Source: WJJR01 sp964440935
GTDB taxonomy: Bacteria > Zixibacteria > MSB-5A5 > WJJR01
Direction of reading: 5' to 3'
DNA length: 64,000 nt
NCBI GenBank assembly: GCA_964440935.1
Contig: CAYTTY010000004.1
Span: 81,936 to 145,935 of the forward strand
The notes under the pieces are model-generated. The model had not been told where the DNA came from, did not search any database, and saw only the letters and a program-made list of their open reading frames with translations. Below, in pieces: positions 24,362 to 31,140 of the stretch (position 1 is its first letter; each line of letters opens with the position of its first letter). Made by a program: the position numbers and the translations under genes.

Positions 24362-24925
24362 ATGGCGCGCAACGCGATCGGATTAATTGAGACAGTGGGG
24401 CTGGTCGGTGCGATCGAAGCCGCCGACGCCGCGGCGAAGACCGCTGCCGTCACTCTGACCAAAGCCGAAGTCACTCCCGGGGCACTGGTTACCATTCATA
24501 TGGAAGGTGAATTGGGGGCGGTGCAAGCTGCTGTCGAGGCCGGCGTCGCCGCCTGCCAGAAGGTCGGACGGCTGCTCTCCTACGTCATTATCCCGCGTCC
24601 CGATGATGGAATCGACGTGATTTTGGATGAACCGTCGAACCTGTATGTGCCCACAGGCCCGTACTGTGCGATTGCGCTGACTCCGCCCGAGAACCCAACG
24701 GAAAAGCCCAAGGGCTCAAACGAGAATCCGAGATCCAGCGCCAAGCGTCCACGTCGGAGTAGAGGACAGTCGTCGGGTGATTATGAGAGCATGACCGTTC
24801 AGGCCTTGCGTCGTCTGGCCCGACGCCGTACCGATTTGGCGATTGCCGGACGCGACATTGCGCGCGCCGACCGGGAAACGTTGCTGCGGCACTTGCGCGA
24901 GGCGGATGAGCGCGATCAGGGATGA
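24362..24925 (+). CDS. BMC-H microcompartment shell protein with long basic C-terminal extension
   Basis: A 187-aa protein. Residues 3-85 are a single BMC domain (AIGLIETVGLVGAIEAADAA, GELGAVQAAVEAGVAA, SYVIIPRPDD), which forms the hexameric tiles of a microcompartment shell. The extra 100 residues are unusual: a Pro/Lys/Arg-rich linker (about 105-140) and a C-terminal helical motif (about 143-183, VQALRRLARRRTDL...RADRETLLRHLREA) resembling Rho-N/SAP-type helix pairs that often bind nucleic acid or peptides. It could face inward and hold cargo. ATG 24362 has GGAG just upstream; an earlier in-frame ATG at 24335 lacks support. First gene of the BMC locus. Confidence 0.9.
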   Translation: MARNAIGLIETVGLVGAIEAADAAAKTAAVTLTKAEVTPGALVTIHMEGELGAVQAAVEAGVAACQKVGRLLSYVIIPRPDDGIDVILDEPSNLYVPTGPYCAIALTPPENPTEKPKGSNENPRSSAKRPRRSRGQSSGDYESMTVQALRRLARRRTDLAIAGRDIARADRETLLRHLREADERDQG

Positions 24926-24941
24926 GGAGTCAAACGACAGG

Positions 24942-25223
24942 ATGTTCATCGGGACAGTCATAGGGCAGCTCTGGTCGACGAAGAAGATCGCGAATCTTGA
25001 ATCCTTGCGCTTTCTGATCATTCGTCCGGAGAATCTCGATAAGGAACCGAACACATCAGTCGTCGTGGTCGCCGATATTCTCGGTGCCGGTGTCGGCGAG
25101 AAGGTAATGGTCGCTTACGGACGTGCGGCGCGCCTGGCGGTCGGCAATGAGGATACATCGATTGAAGCGGCGGTGGTCGGGATCATTGATAACATCGATG
25201 CGGATTTTGATGCTGGGCGGTAG
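24942..25223 (+). CDS. BMC-P pentameric vertex protein (EutN/CcmL family)
   Basis: A 93-aa protein with the EutN/CcmL fold: N-terminal MFIGTVIGQLWSTKKIANLE, the diagnostic DILGAGVGEKVMVAYGRAAR and a closing AAVVGIIDNID. Five copies cap the vertices of a closed microcompartment shell. Together with the BMC-H and BMC-T proteins of this locus it gives the minimum set for a sealed shell. ATG 24942 is 16 bp after the BMC-H stop; a longer frame from 24843 overlaps BMC-H and is not supported. Confidence 0.93.
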   Translation: MFIGTVIGQLWSTKKIANLESLRFLIIRPENLDKEPNTSVVVVADILGAGVGEKVMVAYGRAARLAVGNEDTSIEAAVVGIIDNIDADFDAGR

Positions 25224-25260
25224 AACGATTCCGGACGCTCGTTGTGTGACTAAGACAGCG

Positions 25261-25341
25261 GTCATTCCCGCGAACGCGGGGAATCCATTCTTCTTGGCTC
25301 GAACCGTTCAGAACTTGGATTCCCGCTTTCAGGGGAATGAC
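25261..25341. repeat. GTCATTCCC inverted-repeat element, copy 1
   Basis: Ends GTCATTCCC (25261-25269) and GGGAATGAC (25333-25341), with internal CGCGAACGCGGGGAATCCA and TTGGATTCCCGCTTTC sharing GGAATCCA/TGGATTCC arms. It fills most of the 185-bp gap between the BMC-P and PduS-like genes. A degenerate relative lies near 63884-63970. Confidence 0.75.
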
Positions 25342-25408
25342 AGCCGTTACGAATGACAGGCCCGATGAATTAGAGCTTTGAGTTGATGTTAATCTGGATG
25401 AATCTCTT

Positions 25409-26737
25409 GTGACTACCCCCATTGCCGATAGTGCCTTTAACGCCGGCGTGGTCGGCGCCGGTGGCGCCGGGTTCCCAACGCATGTCAAGCTGCGCGCGAA
25501 GGCGGAGTATCTGCTCATTAATGGGGCCGAGTGCGAACCGTTGCTTCACAAAGACAAGGAACTGCTGAAGCGGTTTGCTCCGGATGTCATTCAGGGGGCT
25601 ATTCTGGCGGCCGAATCGATCGGGGCCAACCGCATCATCTGCTGCATCAAAGAGAAGTACCATGACGTTGTCCGTGCCGTCGAAGAGGCGATCGAAGGGA
25701 CCGGCGTTGAACTGAAGCTGTTCGGCAATTTCTATCCGTCAGGTGATGAGTATGTTGTTGTGTGGGAGTGCACAGGACGGTTGATCCCACCGGCCGGACT
25801 GCCGATTCATGTCGGCTGTGTCGTCAGCAATGTCGAAACGCTCTACAATGTCGCCCTCGCGGCGCGCGATGGCGCACCGGTCACCGACTCCTTCTTGACA
25901 GTCAACGGTTTGGTTGGGGAACCCCTGAGCGTGCGTGTCCCGGTGGGAACGCCCATTCGCGATGTCGCGGCGCTGACCGGATTTGTGCCGTCGAACGATC
26001 CGGCGGTTTTGGACGGTGGCGCGATGATGGGCCATTTGCAGACTGACCTGTCGCTACCCGTGACAAAGACGACCGGTGGTTACATCGTGTTGCCGAACGA
26101 TCATTACCTCGTGCGTCGTCGCTCCATGACCAAGACCGACATGCACCGCAAAGGGCATTCGGCCTGCGATCAATGCACGTACTGCACCGAGTTTTGTCCG
26201 CGGTACCTGTTGGGCTATGAAATCGAGCCGCATAAGGTGATGCGGAGCCTGCTGTTTGCCGGGCAGCAGAAAGAAGAATACTGGAGCAAATGGGGACAGC
26301 TCTGTTGCGAGTGTAACCTCTGCAGTCTGTACGCCTGTCCCGAAGATCTCGATCCCAAAGACGCGTGTGTGTGGTCGAAGCAGGTGTTGCGGGAGTCCGA
26401 TGCGCCGCCGCCGGAGTGGATTCAGCCCGAACGGCCGCATGCGTTTTCCGAACACCGCAAGCTACCGTTGAGCAAGCTGGTGCGGCGGTTGGGCTTGGAG
26501 AAATACGATCTGCCCGCTCCGTGGACCGACGCGACCGTCGAACCGGAGCGTGTGACAATTCCATTAAAGCAGCACATCGGGCGTGTGTGCGAGCCAACGG
26601 TATCGACCGGTGAACGAGTCGAGCGCGGCCAGCCGATTGGGCGCGTCCCCGACGGTGAACTCGGCGCACCGGTGCACGCATCGATCAGCGGGCAGGTGAC
26701 ATCGGTGGGAGAGGCGATTACGATTGAACGGACGTGA
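25409..26737 (+). CDS. PduS-like electron-transfer protein (SLBB/RnfC type, two Fe-S motifs)
   Basis: A 442-aa RnfC-like protein matching PduS. The N-terminal part has GVVGAGGAGFPTHVKLRA (FMN/NADH-binding region of the NuoF/RnfC fold) and an SLBB segment near VNGLVGEPLSVRVPVG. Two cysteine sets follow: C253-C256-C259-C263 (CDQCTYCTEFCP) and C300-C302-C305-C310 with extra C299. PduS carries FMN and two 4Fe-4S clusters and is thought to deliver electrons to cobalamin reduction or across the shell. The start is GTG 25409 with a poor ribosome site. No cobalamin enzyme is nearby, so the electron acceptor here is unknown. Confidence 0.88.
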   Translation: MTTPIADSAFNAGVVGAGGAGFPTHVKLRAKAEYLLINGAECEPLLHKDKELLKRFAPDVIQGAILAAESIGANRIICCIKEKYHDVVRAVEEAIEGTGVELKLFGNFYPSGDEYVVVWECTGRLIPPAGLPIHVGCVVSNVETLYNVALAARDGAPVTDSFLTVNGLVGEPLSVRVPVGTPIRDVAALTGFVPSNDPAVLDGGAMMGHLQTDLSLPVTKTTGGYIVLPNDHYLVRRRSMTKTDMHRKGHSACDQCTYCTEFCPRYLLGYEIEPHKVMRSLLFAGQQKEEYWSKWGQLCCECNLCSLYACPEDLDPKDACVWSKQVLRESDAPPPEWIQPERPHAFSEHRKLPLSKLVRRLGLEKYDLPAPWTDATVEPERVTIPLKQHIGRVCEPTVSTGERVERGQPIGRVPDGELGAPVHASISGQVTSVGEAITIERT

Positions 26738-26775
26738 GTTTCGCTTGTCTATGATGCAGCGTGGCACGACAATGC

Positions 26776-26873
26776 GTAGGGGCGCACCAATGTGTGCATC
26801 CAGGTATCGGTCCGCTCGCTGCGCCGTAGGGAAGACACACAGGTCCGGGGCGGACACATGGGTCCGCCACTAC
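26776..26873. repeat. GTAGGGGCGCACC element
   Basis: Starts GTAGGGGCGCACC and ends GGTCCGCCACTAC, with an internal GCGCCGTAGGG. It belongs to the GTAGGGGCG...CGCCCCTAC family by its ends, and fills the gap between the PduS-like and PduT-like genes. Confidence 0.6.
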
Positions 26874-26889
26874 AAATGATGGGCATTTC

Positions 26890-27459
26890 ATGAACGGATT
26901 CGATCCCCATATACCGCCCTCGGTCGGAATGATCGAGCTGTCGAGCATTGCCCGCGGCTTCGAGACCGCCGATGCCATGCTGAAAGCGGCAGATGTCATC
27001 CTGCTGATGAACCGGACGATTTGCTCGGGGAAATACATTGCCCTGGTGGCCGGTGATGTGGCCGCGGTCGAGTCGTCCGTGGCGGCCGGCCTCGAAAAGG
27101 CGCAGGAATCGGCGATCGATGATCTGATCATTCCCAACGTTCATCCGGCGATTTTCCCGGCGATCACCGCCACCAACCTGTCGGTGCAAAAGGGCGCGAT
27201 GGGTATTGTCGAATCGTTTTCGGTCTGCTCATTGATCGAAGGCGCCGATGCGGCGGCGAAAGCCTCGCAGATTGAGTTAATGGAAATGCGTTTGGCGATG
27301 GCGTTGGGCGGAAAAGCGTTCGTGACGTTCACCGGCGACGTCGCCGCGGTCGAAGCGGCCGTCGATGCTGCATCAGCAGTGATCTCACGCAAAGGCTTGC
27401 TCGTCAACCGTGTGGTGATTCCGCGTCCACGCGACGAGATTCTCAACGAGACGATTTAG
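26890..27459 (+). CDS. BMC-T shell protein, PduT-like with Fe-S pore cysteine
   Basis: A 189-aa tandem BMC-domain protein: domain one about residues 12-95, domain two 100-185, each with the BMC core (GDVAAVESSVAAGLEKA; GDVAAVEAAVDAASA; VVIPRPRDE). It aligns with PduT along its length. The NRTICSGKY segment holds Cys45 at the position where PduT has the Cys that ligates a 4Fe-4S cluster in the trimer pore. The expected role is passing electrons through the shell with PduS, whose homologue is the preceding gene. ATG 26890 leads a short extra N-terminus; ATG 26929 is an alternative. Confidence 0.9.
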   Translation: MNGFDPHIPPSVGMIELSSIARGFETADAMLKAADVILLMNRTICSGKYIALVAGDVAAVESSVAAGLEKAQESAIDDLIIPNVHPAIFPAITATNLSVQKGAMGIVESFSVCSLIEGADAAAKASQIELMEMRLAMALGGKAFVTFTGDVAAVEAAVDAASAVISRKGLLVNRVVIPRPRDEILNETI

Positions 27460-27470
27460 GGAGCGGTGCT

Positions 27471-28001
27471 ATGCCGTTGTCAGCCGAGGAAATCGAACGG
27501 ATTACGCGTAGTGTCGTGGCGCGTCTTGGTCAGAAAGCGGACCCGGAGTCGGTGCAAGCTCAGGTCCGTCAGTCGCTGACCGAAGCCGCCGAGGCCGATA
27601 CGCCGCAACTGGCCGGCAGCCCGTCGCGGCAACCGATGCCGGCGACTGATCTCCCCGATGTGACACCGATGACGGAAGCGTCATCGACCCATCTGCCGCA
27701 GCCCCAAATCGAACCGAGCGATCCCACTCGCAGCCGGGTGATCGTCGCGACGTTCGGGCGGAATCGTCCGGGTGTGGCTGCGGCACTGACGGCGGTCCTG
27801 GCCGAACACGATTGTGACATTGCCGACATCACGCAGAAGATCCTGCAGGAATTCTTCTCGATGATCATGATTGTCGACATCGCCAACTGCTCGGTCGATT
27901 TCGCCACCCTGCGCCAGAAGTTTGCCGAAGTCGAATCGCGCCTGGGTGTTACGATAGTCGCCCAGCACGAGGACGTATTCCGCGCCATGCACCGGGTTTA
28001 G
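27471..28001 (+). CDS. ACT-domain protein with BMC encapsulation-peptide-like N-terminus
   Basis: A 176-aa protein. Residues 1-20 (MPLSAEEIERITRSVVARLG) form an amphipathic helix of the type used as an encapsulation peptide for microcompartment cargo. A second short helix follows at about 23-41, and a Pro-rich linker at about 45-85. The C-terminal 88 residues are an ACT domain of the UPF0237 kind (RPGVAAALTAVLAEHDCDIADITQ, LQEFFSMIMIVDI, VAQHEDVFRAMHRV). Stand-alone UPF0237 proteins lack such an N-terminus. It starts 11 bp after the BMC-T gene and precedes the DUF711 gene, its usual genomic partner. Ligand unknown; cargo status is inference. Confidence 0.85.
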   Translation: MPLSAEEIERITRSVVARLGQKADPESVQAQVRQSLTEAAEADTPQLAGSPSRQPMPATDLPDVTPMTEASSTHLPQPQIEPSDPTRSRVIVATFGRNRPGVAAALTAVLAEHDCDIADITQKILQEFFSMIMIVDIANCSVDFATLRQKFAEVESRLGVTIVAQHEDVFRAMHRV

Positions 28002-28096
28002 AGCAGGAAATCAGGGAAGCCGTGGACCAGTGGAGTGGAGCGTGTTGAAAAAGTCTTACGATGTGATCATATCGGACATTGTGAAGGCCATCATCT

Positions 28097-28167
28097 GTAG
28101 GGGCGTACTGAGTACGCCCTCTCCCCGTAGCGGTTACGCGCAGAGGGCGTATTCAATACGCCCCTAC
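28097..28167. repeat. 71-bp palindromic GTAGGGGCG element, copy 2
   Basis: Same start (GTAGGGGCGTACTGAGTACG) and same end (CGCCCCTAC) and same length as 738-808, with a few differences in the centre. It lies in the 287-bp gap between the ACT and DUF711 genes, which otherwise holds a GAGGGAGAGGGTGAGGG-type purine stretch and no gene. Confidence 0.8.
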
Positions 28168-28288
28168 GACAGCACACTATCTTCAATGACGCAGGTTTTT
28201 CAACAGGTCCCTACGGGCTGGTACTCCCTCTCCCTTGAGGGAGAGGGTGAGGGTGAACGGAGCAGGTGATCAGGCGAGCCATTTAGAA

Positions 28289-29650
28289 ATGCCCATCGAC
28301 CAACGCGAAATCATCGAAACGATCCGCATGACCACAGCGGAACACCTGGACATCCGTACGGTGACGGTCGGGGTGTCCTTACTTGACTGTCGCGGTGCGA
28401 CTCCCGAGGAGACGGCCGAACGGATTACCGCCAAGATTGACCGGGTGGCGTCGAAGCTCGCCTCGTCGGCGCAAGAGGTAGAAACCGATTTTGGTACTCC
28501 CATTGCCAACATCCGGCTGGCGGTGACGCCGGTCGCGATTTTCGCAGACGGATTCGATGGTGCGGGCATGTGCACCATTGGGCGGGCCCTTGATGAGGCC
28601 GGCAAAGCCGTTGGGGCCGATTATGTGGGTGGTTTCTCCGCGCTGGTCCAGAAGGGGGCGACGACAGGCGACTGGGCCTTGATCGATGCGATTCCCGAAC
28701 TCCTGTCGACGACGCAGCGGGTCTGCTCATCAGTCAACGTGGCCTCCACCAAGGCCGGCATCAATATGAACGCGGTTTTTCGGATGGGGCGCGTGGTCAA
28801 ACAGACCGCTGAGCTGACCGCCGATCAGGGTGCGATCGGCTGCGCTAAGTTGGTGACCTACTGCAATATCCCCGAAGATAATCCGTTCGTGGCGGGGGCC
28901 ATGCATGGGGTCTCCGAGCCCGATGCGGTGATCAATGTCGGTATCTCCGGCCCAGGCGTCATCCTTGAGGCGGTACGAAGTGCAGGCAACTGTGACTTGG
29001 GAGATCTGGCCGAGACCATCAAGCGCACCGCTTTTAAGGTCACACGCATGGGCGAAATGGTGGGCCGTGAAATGAGCCGTCGGCTGGGGATTCCCTTTGG
29101 TATTGTCGACGTCTCGCTGGCGCCGACCCCTCAAGAAGGCGACTCAGTTGCCCAAGTCATTGAGGCCATGGGGATATCCCGATGCGGAGCGCCAGGAACC
29201 ACGGCTGCACTGGCAATGCTGAACGACGCGGTCAAAAAGGGTGGGCTGATGGCATCCTCGTATGTCGGTGGCATGAGCGGGGCCTTCATTCCGGTGGCCG
29301 AGGATGCCGGGATGATCGCGGCGGTCGAAGCCGGGGCATTGTCATTGGAGAAGCTTGAAGCCATGAGTTCGGTCTGCTCGGTGGGACTCGATATGGTGGC
29401 GATTCCCGGTACGACAAGTGCCGAGACGATTGCCGGAATCATCGCCGATGAGATGGCCATCGGCATGGTGAACAACAAAACCACTGCTGTCCGCATTATC
29501 CCTGTGCCGGGCAAGAACATCGGTGATCGGGTCGATTTTGGCGGGCTGTTGGGCAGTGGACCGATCATGCCGGTGCCGCGGTTCGACGCCGATGTGTTCA
29601 TTCACCGTGGTGGACGGATACCTGCACCCACGATTTCTCTGACCAACTAG
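28289..29650 (+). CDS. DUF711 / UPF0210 family protein
   Basis: A 453-aa protein beginning MPIDQREIIETIRMTTAEHL, followed by DIRTVTVGVSLLDC, the usual family start. Glycine-rich stretches (GGFSALVQKGAT, GISGPGVILEAV, YVGGMSGAFIPVAEDAGM) and MGEMVGREMSRRLGIPFGIVDVSLAPT are typical. Solved family members have a ten-stranded barrel like pyruvate formate-lyase but lack the glycyl-radical loop. Function is not established. The gene is usually paired with a UPF0237 ACT protein, as here. I place the start at 28289; the longer frame to 28235 crosses the purine-rich leader. It is the last gene of the BMC run and a candidate cargo or partner enzyme. Confidence 0.88.
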   Translation: MPIDQREIIETIRMTTAEHLDIRTVTVGVSLLDCRGATPEETAERITAKIDRVASKLASSAQEVETDFGTPIANIRLAVTPVAIFADGFDGAGMCTIGRALDEAGKAVGADYVGGFSALVQKGATTGDWALIDAIPELLSTTQRVCSSVNVASTKAGINMNAVFRMGRVVKQTAELTADQGAIGCAKLVTYCNIPEDNPFVAGAMHGVSEPDAVINVGISGPGVILEAVRSAGNCDLGDLAETIKRTAFKVTRMGEMVGREMSRRLGIPFGIVDVSLAPTPQEGDSVAQVIEAMGISRCGAPGTTAALAMLNDAVKKGGLMASSYVGGMSGAFIPVAEDAGMIAAVEAGALSLEKLEAMSSVCSVGLDMVAIPGTTSAETIAGIIADEMAIGMVNNKTTAVRIIPVPGKNIGDRVDFGGLLGSGPIMPVPRFDADVFIHRGGRIPAPTISLTN

Positions 29651-29685
29651 TGTCATGTCATGCCCCAAGAGCCGGACAGAATTCC

Positions 29686-29846
29686 GTAGGGCAGGAGCAC
29701 CGGGCGCCAGGCGTGCTCGGCATGGTCAATTCGGCTGCCCGCCCGGGGCTCCTGCCGGACACGCGACAACGCCATCGGCAGGAGCCCTGCGCTGCCAGCG
29801 CCCCCGCCGTCTCCGAAGTCACGGACGCGCAGTGCTCCTGCCCTAC
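29686..29846. repeat. 161-bp element with perfect 15-bp terminal inverted repeats
   Basis: GTAGGGCAGGAGCAC (29686-29700) and its exact complement GTGCTCCTGCCCTAC (29832-29846), with internal GGCTCCTGCCGG and CGGCAGGAGCC arms. It has the GTAGGG...CCCTAC ends of the other elements in the window and lies just after the DUF711 stop. Confidence 0.8.
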
Positions 29847-29914
29847 GACATATCACGCGTGACATAACACTATCGTATCCCGGCAATAGGTTCACGAAAC
29901 TGTTCACGTCCAGC

Positions 29915-29944
29915 GTGGCGTCACGCGAGGGCGCGTGACGCCAC
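29915..29944. repeat. GTGGCGTCACGCG palindrome, copy 3
   Basis: A perfect 13-bp stem GTGGCGTCACGCG/CGCGTGACGCCAC with loop AGGG. It is related to 9488-9513 and 15374-15393, and may end the BMC transcript. Confidence 0.75.
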
Positions 29945-30405
29945 ATTCGGGACCCGCTGGGTTGACTGACTTAATGGACTTCCGGGACACGAACTATCGC
30001 AGCGCCCCGGCATAAATTATTCGTGTCAGAATGTCATGTTTCAGGATGACTTTCGGGGTTGTAACGATCTGCAGAGATTGTGCACCGGCAGACTATTCTT
30101 GTCACGATTGCATGATGGTGAGAATGACTTTCACCTCGATGTAGGCGGGTGTCGGGGAACCGGCGGGCTGGTTTGGGATGTTAACTCATTGATTACTAAT
30201 GCCTTGCTTTCGATGTTATGGGGGTGCGCCGGCTTCTGCGCGACATCGGTTCGGGATTTGCCGGCAGTGTTACTGTTCGGTCTGATTTTTGCGTCTTCGC
30301 GGTTGGCAATCTGGGCGTAGTCCTTACTTAAACTCTGGTCAACAAATGACGGTTGCGCAAGGAGTTTGACCTGTTTGTCTCACCGCAAAAAATGCGTTTT
30401 GGGTA

Positions 30406-30433
30406 TTGACAGTCAGGCAAGGCGTGGTATATT
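30406..30433 (+). promoter_or_regulatory. Strong extended -10 promoter for the first surface gene
   Basis: A perfect TTGACA (30406-30411), 16-bp spacer and TGGTATATT, an extended -10 (TG at 30425-30426, TATATT at 30428-30433). The start would be near 30440, leaving a leader of about 700 nt. Confidence 0.75.
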
Positions 30434-31140
30434 TGGATCGCCGATTGATGTTACCACATGCGATATGGTATTACAGCGAAAATGCAGTTCACTTCCAAGA
30501 GTTTGGGTGGCAGTCTGAGACGACACCGTGATCACATGCGTGAGGACTGAGCAACACGACGTGTCACCTGTTCCTTCCCGCCTGCATGGGTAGGCGGATA
30601 CGGTTCACCCCCGCGCGCACCCGCGCGGACCAACATTGCGAGAGGGAGTCGACAGCGGCGTCGAGGCGACGCCGGCGGGCTAAAGGAGTCACAAGAAATT
30701 GTTGACCATGACGCCAGTGGCAGAATACCAGAGACTCCGGATGTACGAGCATGGGTTTTGTGGGGGGCAGATTACACCAGAACGACGACGCGGTTCTGTT
30801 CGGGGCCGATCAGAGCAGGCCGCTGTGATAAGTGGCACAAGGACTTTGAATGTCAATCAACCGAAACTCGGTAACCTTTAACCTGAATCGGCGAAAGGAG
30901 GTGTTGCGAACGAAGAGTCTCGTTCTTTAAACGCTCGCTTCAGGTAACCTTGAGAATGTTGTACATCTTTCACTTTCTGGAGGTGAGGTTTAAAGAAAAT
31001 CGGTATTGAGGCACGCATACAGACACTCAGCACGGTACTTAGGGGGATCATCTAACGCGTGGATTCCTAACTGAGTAGTGTCTCACTCAAGGGAATTCGA
31101 ACTGTCAACTGTGAATGAGTTATTGAAGGAGCAAAACAAG

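Larger units (their letters stand above)
29651..31140. other. Intergenic region and long leader of the first surface gene (1.49 kb)
   Basis: Contains a 161-bp inverted-repeat element (29686-29846), a GTGGCGTCACGCG hairpin (29915-29944), and a strong promoter (30406-30433) about 710 nt before the ATG at 31141. The leader includes an isolated AAAGGAGG (30894-30901) and TGGAGGTGAGG (about 30980-30990) with no start codon in range. I found no convincing gene; the short open frames lack supporting features. Confidence 0.6.

Noticed and set aside
24942..29650. Propanediol-utilisation operon
   Set aside because: PduS- and PduT-like proteins occur, but there is no diol dehydratase, PduP, PduL, PduQ or PduO in the window.
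30699..30881. A 60-codon open frame in the surface-gene leader
   Set aside because: No ribosome site, no recognisable sequence and atypical composition; more likely non-coding leader.
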